Assembly (NCBI RefSeq): GCF_051954455.1
Contig: NZ_JBQCHS010000028.1
Span: 1-55,984, forward strand
DNA length: 55,984 bases
Direction of reading: 5' to 3'
DNA from: Pseudolysinimonas sp051954455
Lineage (GTDB): Bacteria > Actinomycetota > Actinomycetes > Actinomycetales > Microbacteriaceae
Part shown: positions 9,059-17,705 of the stretch, piece after piece
Numbering within the stretch: the first letter of the stretch is position 1
Layout of the letters: the number at the start of each line of letters is the position of its first letter
Program-made: the position numbers and the translations under genes
The notes under the pieces: model-generated
The model's database searches: none
Told to the model about the DNA's origin: nothing
Seen by the model: only the letters and a program-made list of their open reading frames with translations

Positions 9059-9799
9059 TCAGATCCTGATGCCGGCGCCCAGCAGGGTCCGCCGGATCAC
9101 GCCCGCCAGCACCTGCTGGCCCGCGGCGGTCGGGTGCTCGGAGTCCGACTGGAGGAGGGTCGGCTCCCCGGCGAGCGGCTGACCGAGGTCGAGGTACACG
9201 CCGCCGGCGGCGGTGACCGCCGCCTTCAGGTCGTCGGAGCTCTCCGCGATCTCGCCCGGCACGACTCCCGGCTGGTCCCAGAGCGTGCCGAAACCGACGA
9301 TCCGGGCGTGCGGCAGGCGCTGCCGGATCGTCGCCACCGTCGCGGTGGTCGCCTGGGCGAGTTCTGCCGAGTCCTCGTCCACGTCGTTGTCGGACGACTG
9401 GATGATCACGAGCTGCGGGTTCGCGGCCACGGCCTGGTCGATGAGCCCGTCGAATGCCGTGCCGCACTCCCCGACCGCGATGAACCCGGCGCCGCTGCAG
9501 GAGAGGTTCGCCACCGACTCCCTGTCCTCCACCGCGAGCAGGGCGGGCCAGGCCTGGCCGGCGCGGAGGCCGTATCCCGCCATGATCGAGTCGCCGATCG
9601 TCACGACGCGCGCGGGCCCGACCGGCGTCGGCGTCGGGGTCGGCGTGGCGGTCGACGAGCGCGTCGCCCGCGGCGATGCGACGGCCTCGGCCCGCAGGTG
9701 CGGGACGACGACCACGGCGACCGCCGCCGCGACCGCCGCGACGGCGACGAGCGCGAGGGCGACGACGGCCGGAAGAGGGAGCCGCGTCATGCGGGGCAT
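9059..9799 (-). CDS. Exported SGNH/GDSL-type hydrolase
   Basis: A 246-residue protein with a single N-terminal membrane segment (residues about 10-33) and a secreted SGNH hydrolase domain. Block I is IGDSIMAGYG (catalytic Ser), block II the NLSCSGAG glycine region, and block V is DSEHPTAAGQ (catalytic Asp and His). Block III reads SSDNDVDED in place of the usual GxND but keeps an Asn. A Thr-Pro run links membrane anchor and domain. Such enzymes deacylate cell-wall sugars or lipids. The gene converges on the esterase at 7583. An alternative ATG lies at 9790. Confidence 0.8.
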   Translation of the reverse strand: MPRMTRLPLPAVVALALVAVAAVAAAVAVVVVPHLRAEAVASPRATRSSTATPTPTPTPVGPARVVTIGDSIMAGYGLRAGQAWPALLAVEDRESVANLSCSGAGFIAVGECGTAFDGLIDQAVAANPQLVIIQSSDNDVDEDSAELAQATTATVATIRQRLPHARIVGFGTLWDQPGVVPGEIAESSDDLKAAVTAAGGVYLDLGQPLAGEPTLLQSDSEHPTAAGQQVLAGVIRRTLLGAGIRI

Positions 9800-9822
9800 C
9801 GTAGGTCACCGGCTCTCAGCGA

Positions 9823-9828
9823 TACGAT
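9823..9828 (+). promoter_or_regulatory. -10 box, near-leaderless start
   Basis: TACGAT ends nine bases before the ATG at 9838, which would give a message with at most a few untranslated bases. Confidence 0.4.
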
Positions 9829-9837
9829 CGACGACCG

Positions 9838-10047
9838 ATGGTCGACTGGGGAGCATTCCTGCTGGTGGCCGCCGTGTCGATCGGCGCGACGGCCCTCATC
9901 GTGTCGCTGTTCGCGACCGGACTGCGACTGCTCGCCGTGACCTCGCCGCGCGGTCTCGCGCTCGCCGGCGCGTCCGCCTGCTTCACGGTCGCCGGTGCCG
10001 CGGTGCTCTTCGGCGTCTGGCTGCTGATCCCGGCGTTCCACGCCTGA
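9838..10047 (+). CDS. Small two-helix membrane protein
   Basis: A 69-residue protein made almost entirely of two hydrophobic helices (about residues 4-31 and 40-66) joined by a short SPRG-containing turn. No catalytic motif is visible. The start is supported by a -10 box nine bases upstream. Its family was not recognised; proteins of this type are common conserved hypotheticals in Microbacteriaceae. It lies between the SGNH hydrolase and tRNA-Lys. Confidence 0.6.
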   Translation: MVDWGAFLLVAAVSIGATALIVSLFATGLRLLAVTSPRGLALAGASACFTVAGAAVLFGVWLLIPAFHA

Positions 10048-10065
10048 CGCACGTCTGCTCGCGGG

Positions 10066-10138
10066 TGGGCCCGGTGGGGCTCGAACCCACGACCCGCGGA
10101 TTAAAAGTCCGATGCTCTGCCAACTGAGCTACAGGCCC
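10066..10138 (-). tRNA. tRNA-Lys (anticodon TTT)
   Basis: A complete cloverleaf can be drawn on the minus strand: a 7-bp acceptor stem (GGGCCTG with CGGGCCC), a D arm with AGCTCAGTTGG, an anticodon loop CTTTTAA with anticodon TTT, and a T arm GTGGG-TTCGAGC-CCCAC. The discriminator base is A, followed by CC C, so the terminal CCA is not fully encoded. Confidence 0.97.
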
Positions 10139-10166
10139 GTCGGGACCCCAGCGTACCGGCGGCGCG

Positions 10167-10172
10167 TAGCGT
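10167..10172 (+). promoter_or_regulatory. -10 box of a leaderless gene
   Basis: TAGCGT ends six bases before the ATG at 10179, the spacing expected for a leaderless actinobacterial transcript. Confidence 0.5.
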
Positions 10173-10178
10173 GGGCGC

Positions 10179-10808
10179 ATGGCGTCCGAGTTCCACAAGC
10201 CCGCGCAGTTCGGCGGCGGCGAGTTCGAGGCCTTCGCGGGCGGTGAGGATCCGGCTGCCGTGATGCGCGCGGCGCACGAGAGCGCCCGCACGCTCCTCGC
10301 CCGCGCGCAGCGCAGCGAGGACCCCGCGGTGCTCGATCGACTCGTCAGCTACACCGACGAGCACGGCATCGACGCGCTCGCGGAGCTCTGGGCGCGCTCC
10401 GTGCCGCAGAGCCTGCCCGGGGCGCTGTGGCGGATCTACCTCGTGCGCGCGATGATCCACCAGGACGCGGCGACCGCGGCGATCCTGTTCCAGCGCGGCA
10501 CGGAGGTCCTCCGGACGATCGATCCGGTCGTCGCGGGCGCGCCGACCCCCGCCGGGCCGGACGAGATCGAGGCGCTCGCCGACCGCATCCTCCGCGGGCT
10601 GTTCGAGGGCGACTTCGCGATCGCGCTCGAGCGCGCGGCCGCCTTCTGCCGGGTGGCCGCCGCCGGCGCCTCCAGCATCGCCGACGACCGGGAGGCCCTC
10701 GACCCGGCCCGCGCGCGCGAGCTCACGACGCGCGCCCTCCGCCTCACGACCATCGCGGAGGAGCTGACCGCGTGCGCCCGCCTCGCCCGCGACGGCTCGC
10801 TGGACTGA
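10179..10808 (+). CDS. Conserved hypothetical protein, helical
   Basis: A 209-residue soluble protein, mostly alpha-helical and Ala/Arg/Glu-rich, without signal peptide or membrane segments. The N terminus reads MASEFHKPAQFGGGEFEAF and the middle has a LWRIYLVRAMI segment. No catalytic motif or known domain was recognised. Homologues in actinobacteria are, from memory, sometimes mislabelled as RNA polymerase subunits; nothing in the sequence supports that. The leaderless -10 signal fixes the start. It lies directly upstream of the sigma-factor gene but with a 250-base gap, so it is probably a separate unit. Confidence 0.75.
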   Translation: MASEFHKPAQFGGGEFEAFAGGEDPAAVMRAAHESARTLLARAQRSEDPAVLDRLVSYTDEHGIDALAELWARSVPQSLPGALWRIYLVRAMIHQDAATAAILFQRGTEVLRTIDPVVAGAPTPAGPDEIEALADRILRGLFEGDFAIALERAAAFCRVAAAGASSIADDREALDPARARELTTRALRLTTIAEELTACARLARDGSLD

Positions 10809-11060
10809 GCCCACGGCCGGCGTCCGACACGCCCGCTCCCTCGTTCGCGGAGCGCGGAGGACCGTCCGGACCCCGCGCGATGTCCTACTCTTGAGGAGCC
10901 GGGCCGCGGTAACCCCGGGCTCCAATTTCCGCCGCTTCGAGCGGCCTTGCGCCGAGAGGCGTTCCGCGGTCCGGCACCTCTCGGTCGCGTCGAACGGCAA
11001 ACCGCTTCGCCGTCGCCTCCGAATCTCCTGATGTCCATGGAGGCAGAGGGGCGGTATGAG

Positions 11061-11657
11061 ATGCTGACGACCGTGCTCCGACCTGTCGACGATACGAGCG
11101 GCAGGACCTCAGAGCCGACCCTCGAGGACCTGCTGCGTCAGGTCGCCGAGGGAGATCAGGGTGCATTCGCCCAGCTCTACGATCGGACCGCTCCTCGCCT
11201 CTTCGGTCTCGTGAAGCGTCTGCTTCGCGACCACGCGCAATCGGAGGAGGTGACGCAGGAGGTGTACCTGGAGATCTGGCAGACCGCCTCGCGGTACGAG
11301 TCCTCTAAGGGCGGCGGCATCTCGTGGATGCTCACGATGGCCCACCGTCGCGCCGTCGACCGGGTGCGCGCGTCGCAGGCGAGCCGCGACCGTGACGCGC
11401 GGGTCGGGATCCGCGACTACGCCCCCGAGTTCGACTCGGTCGCCGAGCGCACCGAGATCGTCCTCGAGAGCGAGCGGGTGAAGGCGGCTATGAATCGGCT
11501 CACCGAGCTGCAGCGCGAGGCGGTGACGCTCGCCTACTTCGGCGGCTACTCGCACAGCGAGGTGGCCGCGCTCCTGCGGATCCCGATCGGGACCGTGAAG
11601 ACCCGTCTGCGTGACGGGATGATCCGACTTCGAGACGAATTGGGGGTGACCGCATGA
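11061..11657 (+). CDS. sigK: ECF RNA polymerase sigma factor SigK
   Basis: A 198-residue ECF sigma factor. Region 2 includes the QSEEVTQEVYLEIWQ helix that binds the -10 element, and region 4 ends with the HSEVAALLRIPIGTVKTRLR helix-turn-helix. It is paired with the RskA-type anti-sigma gene that overlaps its stop, which is the basis for calling SigK. The ATG at 11061 is chosen with a GAGGGGCGG site upstream; in-frame ATGs at 11031 and 11037 are possible. The 252 bases before it (10809-11060) contain no other visible gene and probably hold its promoter. In mycobacteria the SigK-RskA pair responds to signals outside the membrane. Confidence 0.9.
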   Translation: MLTTVLRPVDDTSGRTSEPTLEDLLRQVAEGDQGAFAQLYDRTAPRLFGLVKRLLRDHAQSEEVTQEVYLEIWQTASRYESSKGGGISWMLTMAHRRAVDRVRASQASRDRDARVGIRDYAPEFDSVAERTEIVLESERVKAAMNRLTELQREAVTLAYFGGYSHSEVAALLRIPIGTVKTRLRDGMIRLRDELGVTA

Positions 11658-12415
11658 GTGCGACCGATGACCGCGAACTGGCCGCCGGCAGCGGCGCCTA
11701 CGCTCTGCACGCCCTCGACGGGCAGGAGGCCGAGGACTTCGCGGCTCTCCTCGAGCGCAGCCCCGGTATCCGTGCCGAGGTGACGGAGCTCGCCGACACC
11801 GCGGTGGAGCTCGGGCTCGCCGTCCCCACCGAGCAGCCGTCCGCCGCACTCCGTTCGCGCATCCTCGCGGCCGTCGCCTCGACGCCGCAGCTCACGGCGG
11901 TCGATGCGGACGACGACGCGGCGCGCTCCGACGAGGAGTCCGGGGGCGGCGACCTCGCCCCCGTCACGCCGATCTCCTGGTTCCGCCGGCCGGTCGGCGC
12001 GCTGACCACCGCGGCCGCGGCCGTGCTGCTGGCGGTCGGCGCCGCGGCGGGGGGCGGAGCCATCCAGTCCGCCGTCGCCGCGTCGCAGGTCTCCGCCATC
12101 GCCTCCGCGCCGGACGCGGATCACGCCACGGCGCGCCTCGCGGGCGGCGGGACCGCCCGGGTCGTCTGGTCGGACGAGCTCGGCCGCGCGGCCGTCCAGC
12201 TGGACGGCGCTCCGGCCCCCGGTCTCGATCGCACCTACCAGCTCTGGTACATGCACGGAGGAACCGCCCGGTCCGCCGGCACCATCGCCGATTCGCGGGA
12301 CGTCGTCCTCAGCGGTCGGATGCACCCCGGCGACACCATCGGGATCACGGTGGAGCCCGCCGGCGGCTCGGCCGTTCCGACCTCAGCGCCCCTCCTCGCG
12401 ATGCCCACCGCGTAG
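11654..12415 (+). CDS. rskA: Anti-sigma-K factor RskA
   Basis: A 253-residue single-pass membrane protein. The N-terminal cytoplasmic part (about 1-95) contains the SGAYALHALDGQEAEDF helix typical of RskA proteins and lacks the zinc HxxxCxxC motif. A transmembrane helix follows at about 115-137, then an extracellular RskA domain with LDRTYQLWYMHGG. It would hold SigK inactive until proteolysis releases it. The ATG overlaps the sigK stop (ATGA), so the two are translationally coupled and co-produced. Confidence 0.92.
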   Translation: MSATDDRELAAGSGAYALHALDGQEAEDFAALLERSPGIRAEVTELADTAVELGLAVPTEQPSAALRSRILAAVASTPQLTAVDADDDAARSDEESGGGDLAPVTPISWFRRPVGALTTAAAAVLLAVGAAAGGGAIQSAVAASQVSAIASAPDADHATARLAGGGTARVVWSDELGRAAVQLDGAPAPGLDRTYQLWYMHGGTARSAGTIADSRDVVLSGRMHPGDTIGITVEPAGGSAVPTSAPLLAMPTA

Positions 12416-12437
12416 AACCGCGGAGACGAACGGGAAA

Positions 12438-12466
12438 GGGCCCCGGTGCCGTGCGCACCGGGGCCC
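12438..12466. terminator. Bidirectional hairpin terminator
   Basis: A perfect 12-base stem (12438-12449 with 12455-12466) closes a 5-base loop between the convergent rskA and pstB genes. Confidence 0.8.
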
Positions 12467-12488
12467 CCTCTCGTCGTGCGGCGGGCGG

Positions 12489-13268
12489 CTATCCGAACTT
12501 GCCCGAGACGTAGTCCTCGGTGGCCTGAACGCTCGGGTTGGTGAAGATCGTCGACGTCGTGTCGTACTCGATGAGCTTGCCCGGCTTGCCCGTGCCGGCG
12601 ATGTTGAAGAACGCGGTCTTGTCGCTCACGCGGGTCGCCTGCTGCATGTTGTGGGTCACGATCACGATCGTGTACTCCTGCTTGAGCTCCTCGATGAGGT
12701 CCTCGATCGCGAGGGTCGAGATCGGGTCGAGCGCCGAGCAGGGCTCGTCCATCAGCAGCACGTCCGGCGAGACGGCGATCGCGCGCGCGATGCAGAGGCG
12801 CTGCTGCTGGCCGCCGGAGAGGCTGGCACCGGGCCGGTCGAGGCGGTCCTTGACCTCGTTCCACAGGTTCGCGCCCTTCAGCGACTTCTCGACGAGGTCG
12901 TCGCCGTCGCTCTTCGACATGCGCCGGTTGTTGAGCTTGATGCCGGCGAGCACGTTGTCGCGGATCGACATCGTCGGGAACGGGTTGGGGCGCTGGAACA
13001 CCATGCCGATCTGCCGACGGACGAGCACGGGGTCGACGCCGGGGGCGTAGAGGTTGTTCCCGTCGATGATCACCTCGCCGCTGACGTGGGCGCCGGGGAT
13101 CACCTCGTGCATCCGGTTGAGGGTGCGCAGGAAGGTCGACTTGCCGCAGCCGGACGGCCCGATCAGCGCGGTCACCGTCCGCGGCTCCATCGTCAGGGAC
13201 ACGCCCTCGACGGCAAGGAAGTCGCCGTAATAGACGTTGAGGTCGATCGACTGGATGCGCTTCGACAT
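12489..13268 (-). CDS. pstB: Phosphate ABC transporter ATP-binding protein PstB
   Basis: A 259-residue single-domain ATPase of normal PstB length. It has Walker A GPSGCGKST near residue 33, the Q-loop region with GMVFQRPNPFP, the signature LSGGQQQRLCIARA and Walker B VLLMDEPCSALDP, all in PstB-specific form. It energises high-affinity phosphate import with PstA and PstC. It is the last gene of the minus-strand pstSCAB operon, 22 bases after pstA. Confidence 0.97.
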   Translation of the reverse strand: MSKRIQSIDLNVYYGDFLAVEGVSLTMEPRTVTALIGPSGCGKSTFLRTLNRMHEVIPGAHVSGEVIIDGNNLYAPGVDPVLVRRQIGMVFQRPNPFPTMSIRDNVLAGIKLNNRRMSKSDGDDLVEKSLKGANLWNEVKDRLDRPGASLSGGQQQRLCIARAIAVSPDVLLMDEPCSALDPISTLAIEDLIEELKQEYTIVIVTHNMQQATRVSDKTAFFNIAGTGKPGKLIEYDTTSTIFTNPSVQATEDYVSGKFG

Positions 13269-13290
13269 GGGACTCCGCTCGGGTTGGGGG

Positions 13291-14400
13291 TCAGCGCCGG
13301 GCCTTCGGCGCGAATCTCGCGGCGATGAGGCGGGCGATCAGATTGAGGACGACGACGATGAGGATCAGCAGCAGGGCCGACCCCCACGCCTCCGCCTGAG
13401 TGACGGCGGGCTGCGTCGGGTCGGGGTCGACGTAGTTGCGGAACGACACGACCGCCAGGGTCGACATGGCGCCGTGCAGCGGATCGGCGTTGAAGGCGGT
13501 CCGGGTGTATCCGGCGGCGATGTAGATCGGTGCCGTCTCGCCGATCACGCGGGCGATCGCGAGCATCGCGCCTGTGACGAGCCCGGCCACCGAGGTGCGC
13601 AGCACCACTTTCACGATGGTGAGCCACTTGGAGACGCCGAGCGCGTAGGACGCCTCCCGGAGCTCCATCGGCACGAGCTTGATCATCTCCTCGCTCGCGC
13701 GCACCATCGTCGGGATCATCAGCACGCACAGGGCGATGGCGGCCGACAGGCCGTTGAACGTCCCGGGCCCGACGATCAACGCGAACAGCGCGAAGGCGAA
13801 CAGACCGGCGACGATCGACGGGATCCCCGTCATCACGTCGACGAGGAACGTGACGATGCGGCGAACCGGGTTGTTCGGCAGTGCGTATTCGGTCAGCCAC
13901 ACCGCGGTCAGCAGACCGATCGGGATCGAGATCAGAGCGGCGATGCCGGTGATGATGAGCGTGCCGACGATGGCGGGCCACACTCCCGCGACCAGGGTGG
14001 TCTTGAACGTGGTCCGGTCGAACGACGTCTGCTCGCCGTTGAAGATGAACTGCGGCGTCAGCGTGGTGATCCCGTGCTGCACCACCGTCCACAGCGTGGA
14101 CACCAGGGGGATGATCGCGAGCAGGAACGCGACGACGACGATGCCCCGCACGAAGCGGTCGGTGGCCCGTCGCCGGCCCTCGATGATCGACGCGAGGATC
14201 CCGATCGCGATCAGGTACAGGGCGGCCCCGAGCACGAGCCAGCCGGCCACGTAGTCGACGTGCCCGAACCCGGCGAACACGATCGCCCCGATCGCGATGG
14301 CCGCGAGTGCGACCCAGATGTCGATGAAGCGGGGCAGACGCCCCGAGGTGAGGCTGCGAGGAGGGGTGGACGACAGATTCGTCTCGACCTGCGACGTCAT
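13291..14400 (-). CDS. pstA: Phosphate ABC transporter permease PstA
   Basis: A 369-residue membrane permease. The N-terminal part carries three extra hydrophobic helices before the core, as in other actinobacterial PstA proteins. The core has the inner-membrane-component motif EEMIKLVPMELREASYALG that contacts PstB. It forms the phosphate channel with PstC. Its ATG overlaps the pstC stop by one base. Confidence 0.96.
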   Translation of the reverse strand: MTSQVETNLSSTPPRSLTSGRLPRFIDIWVALAAIAIGAIVFAGFGHVDYVAGWLVLGAALYLIAIGILASIIEGRRRATDRFVRGIVVVAFLLAIIPLVSTLWTVVQHGITTLTPQFIFNGEQTSFDRTTFKTTLVAGVWPAIVGTLIITGIAALISIPIGLLTAVWLTEYALPNNPVRRIVTFLVDVMTGIPSIVAGLFAFALFALIVGPGTFNGLSAAIALCVLMIPTMVRASEEMIKLVPMELREASYALGVSKWLTIVKVVLRTSVAGLVTGAMLAIARVIGETAPIYIAAGYTRTAFNADPLHGAMSTLAVVSFRNYVDPDPTQPAVTQAEAWGSALLLILIVVVLNLIARLIAARFAPKARR

Positions 14401-15443
14401 CAGGCGGCCCTCCGGACGATGAAGCCGCGACGGTTGGAGCGGGCGCCGGAGGCGCGGCCGACGATCGCGCGGGCGATGAAGTTGACCGCGAACGAGACGA
14501 TGAACAGAACGAGACCGGTCGCGATCAGGGCCTCGGCCTGGGTGGCGTTCGCGCCGCCGAACTTGTTGGCGATGTTGGCGGCGATCGTCGCGGGGTTGTC
14601 GTTCGTCAGGAGCTGGAACGAGAAGATCAGCTTGGGCGACACGATCATCGCGATCGCCATGGTCTCGCCGAGCGCCCGGCCGAGGCCGAGCAGGATCGCG
14701 CTGATCACCCCGCTGCGGGCGTAGGGGAAGACGGCGAGCTTGATCATCTCCCAGCGGGTCGACCCGAGCGCGAGGGCCGCCTCCTCATGCAGCGACGGGG
14801 TCTGGAGGAAGATCTCACGGCTGATCGAGGTGATGATCGGCAGCATCATGACGGCCAGCACGACGGCGCCCGCGAGGAGGGTCGAACCGCCCCCGGCCAC
14901 CGTGCCGCTGAACAGCGGGATCCAACCGAAATAGGTGTTGAGGAAGTCGTTGAGGGGGCCGAGGAAGGGGCGGATGACGACGATCCCCCAGAGGCCGAAG
15001 ACGACCGAGGGCACCGCTGCCAGCAGGTCGACGAGGTAGCCCAGGATCCCGGAGACGCGCCGCGGGGCGTAGTGGGAGATGAAGAGCGCGATGCCGATCG
15101 CGACCGGAGCCGAGAACAGCAGCGCGAGGAACGAGGCCCAGACCGTGCCGAACAGCAGCGGGGCGACGTAATCCCAGAAGTTCGCGTAGCCGAGCGTGAA
15201 GCCCGACGTCCGGTCCTGCAGGGCGTCGTTCTGGCGCCAGTTGGCCGTGATCGCCGGTGCGGCCTGGATGATCAGGAAGACGGCCACGCCCGCGAGGATC
15301 AGCATGATGAGCCACGCCGCCCCGGTGCTCAGTCCGAGGAAGATGCGGTCGCCTGCCTTGGAGGCGTTGTTCGCGGCGAGCCCGGTGGGGGCCCCCGTGC
15401 GGGAGCCCCCACCGTTCGCCGCGGGAGCCGTATTGGCCGTCAC
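14400..15443 (-). CDS. pstC: Phosphate ABC transporter permease PstC
   Basis: A 347-residue permease with about six helices. The cytoplasmic coupling motif is HEEAALALGSTRWEMIKL, and the periplasmic PLLFGTVWASFLALL stretch is typical of PstC. It starts with GTG at 15443, 34 bases after the pstS stop, and pairs with PstA. The N-terminal tail is short and Ala/Gly-rich. Confidence 0.96.
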   Translation of the reverse strand: MTANTAPAANGGGSRTGAPTGLAANNASKAGDRIFLGLSTGAAWLIMLILAGVAVFLIIQAAPAITANWRQNDALQDRTSGFTLGYANFWDYVAPLLFGTVWASFLALLFSAPVAIGIALFISHYAPRRVSGILGYLVDLLAAVPSVVFGLWGIVVIRPFLGPLNDFLNTYFGWIPLFSGTVAGGGSTLLAGAVVLAVMMLPIITSISREIFLQTPSLHEEAALALGSTRWEMIKLAVFPYARSGVISAILLGLGRALGETMAIAMIVSPKLIFSFQLLTNDNPATIAANIANKFGGANATQAEALIATGLVLFIVSFAVNFIARAIVGRASGARSNRRGFIVRRAA

Positions 15444-15477
15444 GGTGATAGTGCCGTTTCGTGTGGAGTGGTCGGTG

Positions 15478-16602
15478 TTACTTGACGGTATCGAGGGTCT
15501 TGACGACCTGCTTCAGGATCGAGTCCGGAAGCGGGGCCGAGCCGGCCTTGGTCGAGCCGGCCTTCTGACCGTCCGACGAGGCGATGAACTGCAGGTAGGA
15601 CACGACCAGCTTCTCCTTCGTCGCATCCTTGAACTTCGCCGGGATGATCGCGTACGACACGAGCGGGATCGGGTAGGCCTTGGTGTCCGCCTTGATCTTC
15701 GCGTAGTCGAACGATCCCGAGAGGTCGCCCGGCGTGCTGTTCGGGGTGATCGAGAAGCCGGTCGACATCGCCTCGGCGATGCCGTCGTTGGACAGCTTGA
15801 CACCGTCGACCGAGGCGGCCTTCAGGCTGCCCAGGGCCGAGTGGTCGACGCCGCCGATGGCACCGTCCACCGCGGTGATCTCGGTGGCCACCGCCGCGCC
15901 GCCCTTCTGCAGGTCCATGCCCGGGATCTGCGGCAGCGTGCCCAGGTTCGGGCCGGCCGCCCAGTCGGACGCCGCAGCGCCGGAGAGGTAGTTGGTGAGG
16001 TTCTGCATGGTGCCGGACGAGTCGGACCGGGTCACCACGGTGATCTTCTTCGACGGGAGCGCCTTGCCACCGTTGTCCTTGGCGATCGCCGGGTCGGACC
16101 AGTCGGTGATCTTGCCGGAGAAGATCTTGGCGAGCGTCGAGGCGGTGAGGTTCAGCGACGAGGCCGCCGAGTTGTTGTAGGCGATGGCGACGCCGTCGAG
16201 GTAGACCGGGATGTCGAGGGCGCCCCCGGGGAAGGTCGCCTCGGCCTGCTTGGCCTCGTCGGCGCTCAGCGGCGCGTCCGAGCCGGCGAAGTCGAGCGAG
16301 CCGGCGATGAAGTCCTTGCGGCCGCCGCCCGAGCCCTCCGGGTTGTAGTTCAGGGTCACGCCGGTCGCGACCGACGCGAAGGCGGCGCTGTAGCCGGTCT
16401 GCGCGGCGACCTGGGCCGAGGAGCCGGCGGCCGTGATCGTGCCGGAGAGCGACTTGTCGATCGCGTCGAAACCGGACTTCGAGGTGGCGGACGGCGATGC
16501 GGACGTGCCGCCGGTGTTGCCGCCGGAGGTCGAGCAGCCGGCGAGGATGAGGGCGCCAGCCCCCACGACGACGGCGATAGCGCTGAGGCGCTTGATGTTC
16601 AC
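15478..16602 (-). CDS. pstS: Phosphate-binding lipoprotein PstS
   Basis: A 374-residue phosphate-binding protein anchored to the outer face of the membrane. The signal peptide ends in the lipobox LAGC. Phosphate-contact segments are visible: TAAGSSAQ near residue 56, GSGGGRKDFIAGS, FAGSDAPLS and RSDSSGTMQNLTNYL. It starts with GTG at 16602 and heads the pstSCAB operon. A PHO box lies just upstream, so phosphate starvation should induce it through SenX3-RegX3. Confidence 0.97.
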   Translation of the reverse strand: MNIKRLSAIAVVVGAGALILAGCSTSGGNTGGTSASPSATSKSGFDAIDKSLSGTITAAGSSAQVAAQTGYSAAFASVATGVTLNYNPEGSGGGRKDFIAGSLDFAGSDAPLSADEAKQAEATFPGGALDIPVYLDGVAIAYNNSAASSLNLTASTLAKIFSGKITDWSDPAIAKDNGGKALPSKKITVVTRSDSSGTMQNLTNYLSGAAASDWAAGPNLGTLPQIPGMDLQKGGAAVATEITAVDGAIGGVDHSALGSLKAASVDGVKLSNDGIAEAMSTGFSITPNSTPGDLSGSFDYAKIKADTKAYPIPLVSYAIIPAKFKDATKEKLVVSYLQFIASSDGQKAGSTKAGSAPLPDSILKQVVKTLDTVK

Positions 16603-16658
16603 GGTGTTCCCTTCGGGAATGTGGTTGTCGGGACAGACCCCTCCCGGGGTCCTCCTGG

Positions 16659-16664
16659 ACGCTA
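16659..16664 (-). promoter_or_regulatory. -10 box of the pstS promoter
   Basis: On the minus strand this reads TAGCGT, 57 bases before the pstS start. The PHO box sits about 32-50 bases upstream of it, over the -35 position, as expected for an activator site. Confidence 0.4.
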
Positions 16665-16695
16665 AGAACAGCGCGTGACCAGCCTCAGCGGGGTC

Positions 16696-16713
16696 GGTGA
16701 ACGGCAGGTGAAC
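16696..16713. promoter_or_regulatory. PHO box upstream of pstS
   Basis: Two perfect GGTGAAC units begin at 16696 and 16707, 11 bases apart, which read GTTCACC toward pstS. This matches the direct-repeat box bound by actinobacterial PhoP and RegX3 regulators. Confidence 0.85.
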
Positions 16714-16744
16714 GCGGCAGAAACAACCGCACCGTCCGGCGCCC

Positions 16745-17692
16745 TCAGGCGGTGGGGCTGTGGACCTCGACGGCGACCGGTCCGGCCTCCGGGTGCTCGA
16801 CTGCGATGTGCACCACGGCGTACTCGCCGGTGCCGAGCTGCGCGGCCCGGCCGAGCTCGGCGCGGTGCCGGTCGTCCGTTCCGACCGCGGCCGCGGCGAC
16901 GATCTGGGGGAGCACCGGACCGTGGCTGCAGAGGACGGCGCTCCGGCGGCGGCGCAGTCGCTTCCCGACGATCCGCGACACCGCGGCGCCGCTCGCGTCG
17001 TAGGCGTCCTGCGAGATCCCGGGCTTCAGCCGCACCTCGAGGCCGGTGATCCGGCTGGTCGGCGCGACCGTCGAGACGCAGCGCTCGGCGGGGGAGGAGT
17101 AGAGCCGCTCCGGGCGGAACGCGGCGATGCCGGGGGCGACGCTCAGCGCCTGATCGATCCCGCGCTGGAGCAGGGGTCGCGTCGCGTCGGGCCCGTCCCA
17201 GTGCTCGGCCGGCACCGCCTTGCCGTGCCGCAGCGCGATGATCGCGAAGGTGCGCGCGTGGTGGCGCTCGTAGAGCTGCGCGAAGCGCTCGACGATGTCG
17301 ACGTCGTGCGGGTAGGTGAGGGCCTTCCGGGCGGCGCGGAGCGTCACCCAGCTGAGCCGCTCGATCTCGTCGTTGGAGGTGAAGGTGGAGTTCGCAATCG
17401 CGAGCTCCTCGACCTCCGCCGCCCAGTAGGAGACCTCCTTCGGCCGCCCGCTCGGAAGCGTGTAGGCGACCACGCCGAGCGGGGCGCCGAGCCCGACCAG
17501 CAGCCCCGTCTCCTCCGCGATCTCACGGACCGCTGTCTCCGGCAGGGTCTCGCCGGGGTCGACCTTGCCCTTCGGCAGCGACGTGTCGCGGTGCTGCGTG
17601 CGGTGCACGAGGAGGATCTCGACCGCTCCGTCGGCGCCCTCGCGCCAGCACACCGCGCCCGCGGCGAGCACCGGCGGGGTCGGCCGGCTCAT
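16745..17692 (-). CDS. mutT1: Nudix hydrolase with C-terminal histidine phosphatase domain (MutT1 type)
   Basis: A 315-residue two-domain enzyme. The Nudix box spans residues 42-64, with the GETLPE and REIAEETG core complete. The C-terminal half has the histidine-phosphatase RHGKA motif near residue 177, SSPAERC, and a late SHGPVLP supplying the second His. Mycobacterial MutT1 has the same fusion and removes oxidised guanine nucleotides such as 8-oxo-GTP, but Ap4A or other nucleoside polyphosphates are also possible. It lies 13 bases downstream of ppk on the same strand and is probably co-transcribed with it. Confidence 0.88.
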   Translation of the reverse strand: MSRPTPPVLAAGAVCWREGADGAVEILLVHRTQHRDTSLPKGKVDPGETLPETAVREIAEETGLLVGLGAPLGVVAYTLPSGRPKEVSYWAAEVEELAIANSTFTSNDEIERLSWVTLRAARKALTYPHDVDIVERFAQLYERHHARTFAIIALRHGKAVPAEHWDGPDATRPLLQRGIDQALSVAPGIAAFRPERLYSSPAERCVSTVAPTSRITGLEVRLKPGISQDAYDASGAAVSRIVGKRLRRRRSAVLCSHGPVLPQIVAAAAVGTDDRHRAELGRAAQLGTGEYAVVHIAVEHPEAGPVAVEVHSPTA

Positions 17693-17705
17693 CGTGTTCC
17701 GCCCG